Of a stretch of DNA of 64,000 bases, positions 46,698 through 57,200 are shown in pieces; within the stretch, counting starts at the first letter, position 1; each line of letters starts with the position of its first letter. Origin of the DNA: Prostheceraeus crozeri (lineage: Eukaryota > Platyhelminthes > Polycladida > Euryleptidae); NCBI GenBank assembly GCA_907163375.1, contig CAJQUW010001793.1, positions 62,001 through 126,000 on the forward strand, written 5' to 3'. A program made the position numbers and the translations under genes. Below the pieces are notes generated by a model. It ran no database searches. It saw nothing but the letters and a program-made list of their open reading frames with translations, and was not told where the DNA came from.

Positions 46698-48639
46698 GGG
46701 CTGGCGCTGTCTTCTTGGTCGACTGAGGGACATGATCCAAAACCGTACGCAGTCAAGAATGCGCAAATTTAGTTTAACAACAGTTTTTACATACAGTCTC
46801 ATCGTCTGGAGGTCAAACACGATCAGAAGGTTGCTTCTGATTGGTCGCGACTGCGCTCATTGTTCAATGCAATCTATCACTTTGTTATTGCAAGGCAATT
46901 TCGAGAAATACCTTCTCTAGCTCAGACAAGCGTTTATCACTTTGTTATCGTGTCTAATTGAAACAAAAGCATTCTGCCAACTATTGACACTCACCCAGTG
47001 ATGCAGTCATACAGGTGGTTTTCATACAATCATGAAACAAATTTATTGTGCTCATGAGCTCTCCAGACGCCAATCGATGTCTTGCTTTGTCATTCATAAC
47101 GCCAGGCTTCTATCAAATAAACCAATTCCTATGAACAAAGAAGACGCAATAGCAAGGGGTTAAAGCGATCCAATGCGTCATCAATCATCATCATTACAAG
47201 AACATAATTGAAGATGACGATCAGTGATGGTCCTGGATGCTCGCCGATAAGATCGCGGTCGACAACGGTTTGTGCTGTGAAGCCAAATAGGAACTGGCCT
47301 ACCTGTCACCAAGTGCTAATTGCATGCTGCAAAACTAGCAATTTATATATGAAAATAGGAAAATTTGGATGACGCAACAGACATAATATGACATGTCATA
47401 AAAAATTGCCTTAATTATGACGTTTTATATCAGTTCCTCTATGCTTTAATCATCGTGTGTCACAGTTGTTACGAGTTAGTAATCTTTTAATTATTCCCAA
47501 AACAAAATAATGGAGAAAATAAATAATGGTTCATGTATTATTATACGTCACCAGGAAAATACAGGAATTTTCAACAGAAGTATTCAAGGATGTCTTTAGC
47601 AGTCACAAAGTCGGAAAACAGAAAGTCTTCAAAGTCTTCTGTCAGCATCAGCAGGAGAGGACGGGTAGCAGCGACCATCCAGGACAACGTCAGCGCGCAG
47701 TTGTGACAGAAATCGCGTATTTGCCTTCGCGTTCAGCTCTACGCGTTAACAGTCTTCACTTCACCAATTGCATCACTTGACTTGGCCAGCTCGGATCTAT
47801 AGTGATAATGACAGCAACAGTAACAAAGGTATTAAACAAGAACATAATAAAACAATGGATTGAATAACAAAATACCCTAACTAAAACAACCACCCCTAAC
47901 CTAATAACAAAGAATAAATAAAATTGTGCATGCCCCGCAGAAGACAAAAGAGATAACACAGTTATATAGACGTTTTATTATTCATAACTTGTCACAGTGA
48001 TGAGATCATATTTGACTCATGAATATTATAAAAGCGTGTGAAATTTATCTTACATATGCGAGGTAATTTGCATACTTACTTTTTACAATAAGATAGCATT
48101 ATCCGTAAAAATTGTTTCTGCTGAAACAAATTTGCATTTTATTTCTATAACTAGGCCTATAGCAGTTTTGATATTTGATGTACAGCTTCATCAGTGTATT
48201 GAAAATCAAGTCTTTACCAAGAAGTAAAATCGGAAATGTCATTGAAATCGCTCACAATTATACGATATATTTAAGCACGGTCAAGAATTCATGGAACCTA
48301 TAGACCAGGCTAGAAACAAGTTTTTAGCAACAAAAACTTTCCTTTCGTAAACATTTCCATGAAACAAATCATACCAATTCACTGCTTAGTAGATGCCGTA
48401 GTTTCAGGAACAACGAATATGTTCCAAAAAGTAAGCCCTCACGGACGCAATTTCCTCCATGTCATAGGCTTGATTTTAGAACCTTCATTTATACTACCCT
48501 GCATCGACACACTGCCTATGCGGATAACATCGTCCTGCACGGATTGGGTCGCGAGGTCCGGTGGCAACGCTGGCCTACAGGTCAGGGATCATAAACATTT
48601 ATACAAGTAAAGGATCTCACAAAGCTGGCCTCATGACGC

Positions 48640-48930
48640 AGCAAATTATACAGATTCCTCTTGAAATCCCGAAGAGATGGCGATTCAGCAGCATTTGATG
48701 ATCCAAGAGTCGATTACAAGTTGAGTGAATTAAAATGTTACCGCGAGCTTGTACCCTTAATTAAGGGATTTTTAAAGACCTTCAAGTCATGTCCGCGAGT
48801 CCTTGAAGTGGCAGGATTGGAAAAAGTTCCTGGAGCAAATGGAGCAGGGAATAAAAAGATTTGTCTATGACTGACGTCAAAAGCATACGGCGACGAAGTT
48901 GTGGTGTATAATTCCTAGAATTATAAAATT
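48640..48930 (-). mobile_element. CR1-like LINE 3' fragment, second copy
   Basis: The sequence from CAGATTCCTCTTGAAATCCC through ACGGCGACGAAGTTGTGG is clearly homologous to 31720-31990 of the CR1-like LINE in PNKD intron 4, with scattered substitutions and indels. It sits 60 bp outside the hAT-type target duplication. Confidence 0.8.
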
Positions 48931-50600
48931 TCTACGGATTTTAGACAAATTTGAAAATGTGGGGGCGATCTCATAAGTACCGCGTATAGTTGCTAATCGA
49001 TAGTTTCTCAAGCAATTAAGCTGCACCGTAAGCGCACAGCCATACACTCAGGGACTCCAGCACGACCTTAGGGCAGGTGCTGCATCGATCTAAAGAGGGC
49101 ACTTTTGGGATATTATATTCCATCCTTTTACCCCCGATACCCAATGCTTCGCGTTTTAATAAGTCTAAATTTGGTTTTGTATAGGCCCATCCAAAGACCT
49201 GTTAACTTTCGTTTGATAACTATTCCATGCTCATCGGACAACAGCTAATACCGGCATGCATGAGTACAGGTGCGTAGATCAAATAAGTAAAAATCACTTT
49301 GTTGTCAATTTTAGCATAAGCATGTCCTATTAATAGGCTAAATTCTTTAAATTTGCTGCACTAAGTGTATGTGCAGACACCCGCTTACTGCAATATAAAT
49401 AAAAAGTGCGACTCTATCCAAATAGACCGATTGGTACCAACACATTTTCATTTTCCTTGAAAATGACATGTAATTATCCGGCGGATAAAACAAGAGACCT
49501 TCTATACTGTGTTGCTTTTCCATCAGTATAGAATAGCCTATACCGATAGGCCTATATCAAGCGTCTTTACAATTTCAACTATATAACTTGTTCTAAAACA
49601 ATTGCAACTCTTAAAAAATTACAGAGGTATTGAATGAATTGTAGTGGATCAGGAAAAACAACATGATGTTGCTGCAGATGTTGCTTGCGTGTATGCATGC
49701 AAAACAATTTGCAAAACAACAAAAATCTCAGCACACCATGATATGAGACGGCTCCCATAGAATACAAACTATATGCACTTCTAATCATCAGTACAGAAAA
49801 ATGCTATTTGTCTAGAAGAAATCGATGACACAGCAGAATACATTTTTACGATAAAAAACTGAAGCTTTTGACAATTTTTACTTAAAATCGCTCTTGCTCA
49901 GGACAAGAAGAATTCGGTAGGTGTTCTAAGCAAGCCATAAGCTTGTGTCAATGAATATTATGCGCTTCAAAAAAATCATGGAACTTCTAAAACATGTTCA
50001 ACAAGACGCGCTACAAAACTCCGAATTGTTATACTTTGGATCTTGGTAGGCTATATGGTAAGATTTGAAATATTTGGAAATTTACAAAATTAGTTTTCAA
50101 AAATCTACGCACAAGAGTAACCTGTACCCATACATGTAAAATCATGTCGATTTTTTAATAGTGAATTAGTTAAGCAAAAGCTTGGAATAGTGTCTTGTTC
50201 AACACATTCCGAATACATTCCTAACTAATTTGCAACATTACGTCAGCTCATCACTTGTAACGATTGTAAAAAGCAGTTTTGTTTAGCAAGACAATTGATA
50301 ATTTGCACGCTACATCAAATGATTCTACGATTCTGCTTGTTGACAATTTTGTTATCAGTTCACACTAAAAGTATCGTATCCATCTTTATAATTTCTTAAT
50401 ACACGTAAAATTTTTGTTCACCATGATAACTATAGCTTCGGGACGGTAATTTGTGACCACAACACGCTTCAACGAAAAGTTGATTAAATAATATTTTTTC
50501 GGTAATTCATGAAGAGGGCACACATGCAACACCTGCAACCCTTGCGGCGTCCATGCATACACTATATAGTCACAATCGCACATTATCGTGTAAAATTAAA
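48931..50600. other. Unassigned intergenic stretch
   Basis: No coding sequence or repeat family recognised. Confidence 0.4.
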
Positions 50601-50619
50601 TGTGAATGAAAACTCAACC

Positions 50620-50725
50620 GTCAATCAGCTGGCGGCACCACTCCCTCACAGGCATTCTATCATACTCAGACTTGAGCGTAATGATGCTTTCAGTCCGGAT
50701 GCCCTTTCTGCCGAATTCCAAAATT
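50620..50725 (-). mobile_element. SINE fragment, same family as 36346-36552
   Basis: On the plus strand it holds CAGTCCGGATGCCCTTTCTG and CCGAATTCC preceded by an eroded CATACTCAGACTTGAGCG segment. This aligns with the tail half of the other SINE copy in the same orientation. The tRNA-like head is not convincing. Confidence 0.5.
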
Positions 50726-50884
50726 CTTTATATCAAGTCAAAGAGTCGCGGCTCCAATCGGAATGAAGCCGAGCCGAGCAGTGTGTAGACTGCATGTTTA
50801 TTGCTTAAACAAACTATAATTATCACTGATCTGACAAGGCGTCTGAAAGCCGTAATCAGCATCATTTTCAACCTACCCACCCTT

Positions 50885-51310
50885 CATGATAAAGCTTCTG
50901 ACCGCATTAATCATAGTCCCAATTTCGAACACCATAATCAGTCATAATCAAGCTTATGGCCGCATTAATCATGATCACATTCTTCAACACTTTAATCAAT
51001 CACAATCATAATCAAATATTTGAACATTTCAATCATAACCTCAATCATAGCTCTAGTTTCAAGTCGAGCCGAGTTGCTGTTAACTCAGTTTGTGCAAGGT
51101 CCAACCTTGGGAGTGGAGACGGCATTGCAAGTTAAGCAGTCAAAATAACTAGTTTTTTGATATCAAATCTATCAATTCATTGCAATTGCTCGCCATGAAA
51201 GCAATCAATTAATTGCAACTGTTCGATAACACCAATCAATTAATTGCAATGATTCAATCACGGCAATGAATTGATTTATTGCGATTTACGACCAATTAAT
51301 TGGAATGTAA
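50885..51310. repeat. Two adjacent degenerate tandem-repeat blocks
   Basis: Block one (about 50885-51060) repeats AATCATAATCA-like words with longer units sharing CGCATTAATCATG(A/G)TC. Block two (about 51160-51310) repeats a unit of about 35 bp built around CAATCAATTAATTGCAA, three to four times. Both lie within 1.3 kb upstream of the tubulin start codon. They may be a worn minisatellite or clustered AT-rich factor sites. Confidence 0.6.
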
Positions 51311-51976
51311 TTAATTTCTGATAACCCGTGCTCGAAGGTGCCATTTTATGAAACTTAAATAAAATTCAACATTGAAAGCCTATTCAATATACCATTGGTC
51401 TACTACTAGTGGTTAACAATAAGCATCATTTAGCCTTTTGCGACTTTTTAAGAAGCGGTCTGTTTAGGACTGTAGTTAATCACTAACTTGATGAATGTTC
51501 AGTCAGTAGCACGTGGTATTCTTTTTTATCGGCGTCATTAATGGGGGAATGAAAATTATGAGTTGAGCATACTTTCACCCGTTAACTTTCATGGCTCTAC
51601 TTTGCCAATGTTGCCCTCATCGATATAGAAATAGTTGGGGATGTATCAATGGTTGCTATGTACTTAACGATGATTTTTCTTCCCATTAATGTTTTTCAGT
51701 CATTAGAATATGATTCACTCATGGATTCATCAGAGAAAATGCTAGGATGTTTCTTCCCTACGTGCTGTTTAATCATATTTTGTTATCCATTGCTTATCGC
51801 AGGTCATGAATTGACTCATCTTGATTGCGCATTCAAAAACGTAGCGTATTGGCTAGAAGCACACACTGACTATTTATCGTCGGATGATTTCCATGTTGAC
51901 GTAATCTATAAATGAAATTTATTCATTCACTTACTCCTACTGAACATTGCGCACGCACCATCAAGCTGAACGCTAA
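51311..51976. other. Upstream flank of beta-tubulin
   Basis: No recognised feature. Open frames 51649-51915 and 51912-52142 are judged chance frames in the promoter region. Confidence 0.4.
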
Positions 51977-52068
51977 CCAATCATGTTTGATGCGTGGCGT
52001 GTCGTCACACTCCCTCGTTTATGCTACAGGGTTTAGCGTCATTGCTTTTCTTCTCATACATTATAAAG
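51977..52068 (+). promoter_or_regulatory. Candidate beta-tubulin core promoter (CCAAT and TATA)
   Basis: A CCAAT box at 51977-51981 and a TATAAAG at 52062-52068 lie 182 and 97 bp before the ATG. The TATA position predicts transcription start near 52090-52100 and a 5' UTR of about 60-70 nt. The spacing of the two boxes, about 85 bp, is typical of animal polymerase II promoters. This rests on sequence position only. Confidence 0.5.
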
Positions 52069-52158
52069 AACACGATCACCTAATTTCGACCTTTCCCTGC
52101 GCATTGTGCTGCAAACTACGCTTCTCGATACTGACAGCCTGAACATCTCCGGACAACC

Positions 52159-52215
52159 ATGAGAGAAATTGTGCATCTACAAGCCGGACAATGCGGTAAT
52201 CAGATCGGAGGCAAG
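52159..52215 (+). CDS. TUBB: beta-tubulin, exon 1 (codons 1-19)
   Basis: Beta-tubulin pairs with alpha-tubulin to form the microtubule subunit. Exon 1 starts at the ATG in ACAACCATGAG and encodes MREIVHLQAGQCGNQIGGK. The MREI tetrapeptide is the signal used for co-translational autoregulation of tubulin mRNA, and GQCGNQIG forms part of the nucleotide pocket. The exon ends AAG|GTAAGC after codon 19 in phase 0, a position where many animal beta-tubulin genes have an intron. Codon 18 is glycine where most beta-tubulins have alanine. The 10.1 kb intron that follows is long and TE-bearing. Confidence 0.96.
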
Positions 52216-53399
52216 GTAAGCTAAAAGTTACAGCTAAGGCTTTGATTTTTTACGTGGAGTTAACATTGGTGAGAAAAGAACTTAGTATTTTTCTGGTCAG
52301 GCATATTAGCTCAATACCAGTGCATTCGAACTAGGCCTTTTTCTGTTCCTCGTTCAATTGACGTTTTTTCTTGGTTCACTCGGTTCGCAGTTCATTTAAT
52401 TTTGTGCCTTCGCCGTTCTGTTCTGTGTTTCCGTTCATTTAGCCAGACGACGAGCTGATGATGATCTAATTCTGCTCGGATGAGGTGCTTGCGTTCACAT
52501 TAAGAATCTTGTTTATCCAAGTCAAACAGCATTGCTGATTTTAATGTACTGTTCCATCATATTCATGTGTAGGTATCAGTCCATGTAATCAGACAGTCAT
52601 ACATCTACTGATCTATAATCGTCATGCCTTCAATAACCGCTGTCACCCATCTAATGCAATTACCTACGGTAGCTAGTTAATAAAAGCTAGTCATAATGAA
52701 ATAACCAAAAAATTAGAGTTCTGCATTTCTTCCAACCTCTCGACGTTTTTAAAACCCCACTGGCGTCTTCTATAGACTATCAAGGGTTACAGGAGTCCTT
52801 TTTTCATTCACAAATTAGTCAGAAGTAGCATTTGACTTGTTGAACAGAATTTTAAATCCAAGGAAGAACTCATTGATATGTGGATATCAAATTTGTCGGA
52901 AGACCTCCAACCATTACAATGGAAGAGCAGATAAGCAGAAGATATGCGATGTGGAAGCAACATTGCATGGTCCCAGAAAATGAATAATCGAAAAAAAGTT
53001 TGATTACTACATCAAATTACAAAAAGATGGCGGACCAATCGGACTTGAATTGACTGGAGTAATGTCACTAATCTTCATATACTAAGCCCTTGAGACTGTC
53101 GGATTGACGAAACGCGTCGGGTGATTTGTTGAAATTTTTTTAAATAGATTTACGTCAAACAAAGAGAGCGATTATATTTTTTTTCAAGCAATTATGACTA
53201 ACCTCCCGTACGGACGAACTATAAAAATGATGTGATGGGATGATAAACTAATCCAGAAATCAGACCAAAAGAATTTTGTCAATGAAAAGATAAGTTGATG
53301 ATAATACAACGTAATGTACAAGAAATTGGAAATGAAATTCATCAATCCATTCAATTAAAAATTGATTTCCCTTCCAACCACATAAAAAAATTACCAATT
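52216..53399 (+). other. beta-tubulin intron 1, left part
   Basis: No gene recognised. The string GACTGTCGGATTGACGAAAC and CGCGTCGGG at about 53094-53124 precedes the GIY-YIG retroelement remnant and may be part of it. Confidence 0.45.
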
Positions 53400-54261
53400 T
53401 TGGATTTGAAGGTATGGATAACTACAAGTGAGAACAGTAAAGATGTTACATGAATTTTATATGAAAAACGTAACTTCAAAAATGGTTTTTCATGCAAGAC
53501 CGTCCTTGTCATGGAGTACAAAAAGAACTATTCCAGCGCAACAAATGCTGAGATTCATCTGTAGCCAAGACTTACCAAGGAATCAAGCATTCAACAGAAA
53601 TGAAAAAGAGAATGCAATATTCTGGTTGTAGTCAGAAATTTAGAACACAAATTACGAAGTCAGCATTAAATGCTTACAACAAAGTAAAAGATAGACAGAA
53701 ACAAAATCAAGCCAATGTACAGACCAAGAGAATGGCAACAAACTGAAAGAAGAATGAAAGAAATGAAGAAGAAAACATGGTGCAAGAAAGATAAATGCGA
53801 TAGTGTATTATTCATTCAATCAACCCCAAATTCGATGTTGAAGAAGTGTTAGGAGAAATAAAGAGAAGTGGTATCAAAATTAAAGTTAAGGAAACTGCGA
53901 AAGATGCCATAAAATCAAATTTACAAAGGTGAAATCCGTTCGGAAGAAATGCACAGACGAATGCCTAATATGCAAAAATAATGGAAAAGGAAAATGTGAT
54001 GCGCAAGGAATAACCTACGAAATTGAATGTGAAGGATGCAAAGGGGTCTATATCGGAGAAACATCAAGAAATGCGAAAATCAGAGGAAAAGAACATATGA
54101 AGCAATTGAAAGAAAAGACGGATGCATCATGTTTATGGAGACTTTGCAAAGAACAACATAACATGGAACAAGAATTTTCAATGAGTGTAACAATTGTACA
54201 TCATGACAACGCAATGGAACGTCAAATAGCGGAATCGGTCAACATCAAAAACAGAAAATGA
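53400..54261 (+). mobile_element. Retroelement C-terminal remnant with GIY-YIG endonuclease
   Basis: The plus strand reads, across frame changes, KRTIPAQQMLR, SGCSQKFRTQITKSALNAYN, MYRPREWQQTERRMKEMKKK, SVLFIQSTPNS, then one frame from 53929 with CTDECLICKNNGKGKCDAQG, TYEIECEGCKGVYIGETSRN and a RGKEH motif, ending at 54261. The GIY-YIG residues appear as VYIGETSRNAKIRGKEH, preceded by a cysteine cluster. This domain order belongs to the 3' end of a family of animal retroelements, either Penelope-like or a LINE with this endonuclease. It differs clearly from the Penelope-like copies at 23924-26135. No reverse transcriptase is left. Confidence 0.75.
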
Positions 54262-57200
54262 CCGTCATCAACAACAAAACATGGTGGAACCAACCAAACA
54301 TGACAACGGTAGCAATGCAGATGATAATGAACTATGAGCTATGAGACTATTGAATAATGAATTATGGAACTGCGACAATCAATTAGCTGTGGTATATGCA
54401 CCTATTTGTTAGATATCGATAATTTATTTTTATATTAATTTTATATTTTTATATTAATTTTTGTGCGTAGAAAGACTGAAAAATAATATTATTACAATAA
54501 TTTCAACTTAAAAACAACAAAATGATAATTTATTTGTTTCTTTGTCTAATTTAATTGCAATCAATTATTTACAATCCATGCTTTTGGAGCGCGACGGTTA
54601 TTGTAGCTTAGGTGCCCTTAAAAACAGAAATTCATTTCAAAAAAATTTAAATTTGTTTTTTTTCAATTATTGGTGGGAAGTATGGACCACATGGTGAGGA
54701 GGAATGGGCACCTGTACTTTTACTGGTCCCAAAATAGCTCCTCCTGTACTTTACTGGTCCCTAATTAAAAACAAATATTTATCCAATTAAAAGCATTTTC
54801 AGTCATTAAAAGTCAAATTTCCTTCTCAACACACTAAATGCAGAGATAGCCAATCCCTTAAAACAATGCGTGGGAGTTCAAAGATTACCAGCCATAGTTC
54901 ATTCTCACGATTTGACACATAGCAACACGTCAGCGTTCGTGCTAAATTTGGGACCAGCAAAGTAAAGGAGGGGATAGACGCTATCACAGTATCTCAATAG
55001 AAGCACAAACTTGCATTTTCGTATTGCGTTTCACAAATGTTAATCTCATAGCCAACAAGCTTTGACAGACTTCCACTTCACCGCCATTGAATCCGTACCC
55101 GACGGCTGTTGAGTTAGATTTTATGCTCACGCTGTGAATTCACTCAGTACGTCCTTCGATTGCACCTGTCTTCTCAGACGGAGAGATGTAGCCAATCTTC
55201 ATGTGATTTCAGTATTTCTTGGAAAAGCTGAGGACATGTTGGGGCTCAAAATTCCACAATAAAAGTGGAACATCGCTGATCGGTCACTTATTCGTCTAAA
55301 CCTGTACAATTAATGTGCATATTATGCTATTTCGTGTGTAACATGTGGGGTTCAAATGTAGGGTCATCATTTGGTTTGTTTTTTACAGAAACGCATCATG
55401 GAGTGGTCCAAAGCACCCCACGATTAGGTAGACGATACCTCTTCCCCCATAGGGTGTCCAAAAATCAGATCGAAAAAATATGTACGGAGAGATGATATTT
55501 TTCTCAGTACTGAAGTCAAGCTGCAACAGTGTATAAGTAAGCAATGCTAGAGATATTAATTGATTTAGCAAATTATCGGGGGAAATAGAGCAGTGACTTT
55601 TCGATAAAAGATGAAGCTGTCTGAAACGCATTCACCTACATATCTCTAAAAAATCTATCTGCAATTAAAGAGCTGATAATGACATCTGATACAACTACAT
55701 GTATTTCACTCTTGTTTCGGTTTCCATGCCGCGTCACTTTCCTCTGTATGAATAGAGCCTAAATATTTCGCACCGGTGCGTGCGTAATGCAGTTTCCTAT
55801 TAGAAGGTCGTCTGTGCTTGATATTAAGATTGCGATAATTTAAATATAATTTTAAAAGACAACGTTTTGAACATGATTAAAAAATGTTTGCTTTTTTATA
55901 AAAAGATAGTATTGTTTTTTCTCTGTAAAAAGCCTTCTGCGTATGATTTGTCAGTAAATCTTTTGAGAAATGTAATTTAGTATTACTAATAGAGCGAGTG
56001 CGGTTTACTCGATATAAAGAATATATTTTTGTAAATGATTACTATTTATTTAATTCTGCCGATGAAATTTGTGTTTTCAGTGATGTTTAGTGTGTTGAGC
56101 AAAGATCGGCAATGATAAATTGATACCATTTTATTGAGGAAAAGTGATATCATTGTGCATCATTCTATTTTTGAAAAATGATGTAAAATGATATCAAAAA
56201 TTTTTGTTCCCTTATGTTTTCTTATCATAGATTCTTCACATTTTGCATTTCTCTTCCGCTTGTTCTACCCATGTCCCATGTCCTTCCACACTGGTTGATT
56301 CATGTTGCGAAAAGCAACCGGCTATTGCCTGTTAGTCTGTCCATCACACAAATTGTCAAACCACTGATTAATGACACTGTCTTGATGTTTTTGAAGTCCT
56401 GACTGTAATCTAAATATTTTTAGCCTCTTTTCGTACTTTAGATACTGTTGGCCCAATCAACTGCATATTCTGGCCGTATTTGTAATTCGAGTGTATAAAG
56501 CTTAAATCAAAACTTGCGATGTCTAATGTTTAGGCCATAGGCCATACATAACTTTTGATATACAAGTTTTGTATGACTAAACTGCTTTCTTCGGTCTTTC
56601 ATTACTTGGAATATATCGATGCTGCATGCAATCTAATTTTAATTTCATTGCTAAGAGCAGTATAAGTAGCTTGGTAGCAGTGTAAATCGAACTATTCGTA
56701 TGACTAGATCTATATAGGTATCTAGATCTATACGGTGTAGGCCTATAAAATCACTAAAATATGGCATATTTTCATTATAAAAAATAAAATGATATAAAAT
56801 CATTTTACAAAGTTTGTAAAATGATATCATTGCCGATCATGGGTGTTGAGTGAACATCCCTAATCATCAAGGATATTTTTACTGTAATTCTGGGTTCCCG
56901 CGGCCCTTGAAAACTCTTCTATCAACGTCGAACTCAATAAACTTAAATCTGTCTGATTCACGCATACGCGCTGATCTACGCATACGCATTTTATCCATCA
57001 AAGTTGTTACGAATTTAATCAGAACTTTTTTATCAATTTTTTTCATGAGAGTTGTTAATCCTGAACTGTATTGTTATGATCTGAGATTTTTTTTAGAGTT
57101 TATTAAAAAGCTGTAACCACTGAGATTTTTTTCACAATCATTCACATGTACTAACTCTTGTTTAAGTCGAAATAGCTTTCTCATTTGCGTGGAGGGATTG

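Larger units (their letters stand above)
42624..47163 (-). mobile_element. piggyBac element, interrupted by a hAT-type insertion
   Basis: It is flanked by TTAA at 42624-42627 and 47160-47163. The ends read CCCCTTGCATGCC on the left and, reverse-complemented, CCCCTTGCTATTG on the right, giving 8 bp of terminal identity in the CCCxTTGC form used by the superfamily. The transposase remnant lies between them on the minus strand. Removing the nested hAT leaves about 2.25 kb, a normal piggyBac size. Confidence 0.82.
41684..48572. mobile_element. hAT-type non-autonomous element (outer host of a TE nest)
   Basis: The two ends carry a perfect 14-bp inverted repeat, CAGCGTTGCCACCG. They are flanked by the exact 8-bp direct repeat GCCTACAG (41676-41683 and 48573-48580). 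CAG...CTG ends plus an 8-bp target duplication are the hAT hallmark. The 6.9 kb span is inflated by a piggyBac inserted inside; without it the element is about 2.35 kb. I found no hAT transposase (no DDE/RW or zinc-BED signature), so it was probably mobilised in trans. Confidence 0.85.

Noticed and set aside
47526-47780. Serine/lysine/arginine-rich frame within the right part of the outer hAT element
   Set aside because: It briefly resembles a histone tail but has no histone-fold signature, and a stop interrupts the suggestive frame.
51649-52142. Two plus-strand open frames just upstream of the tubulin ATG
   Set aside because: They overlap the candidate TATA and CCAAT boxes, have no recognised motif and no tubulin relationship.
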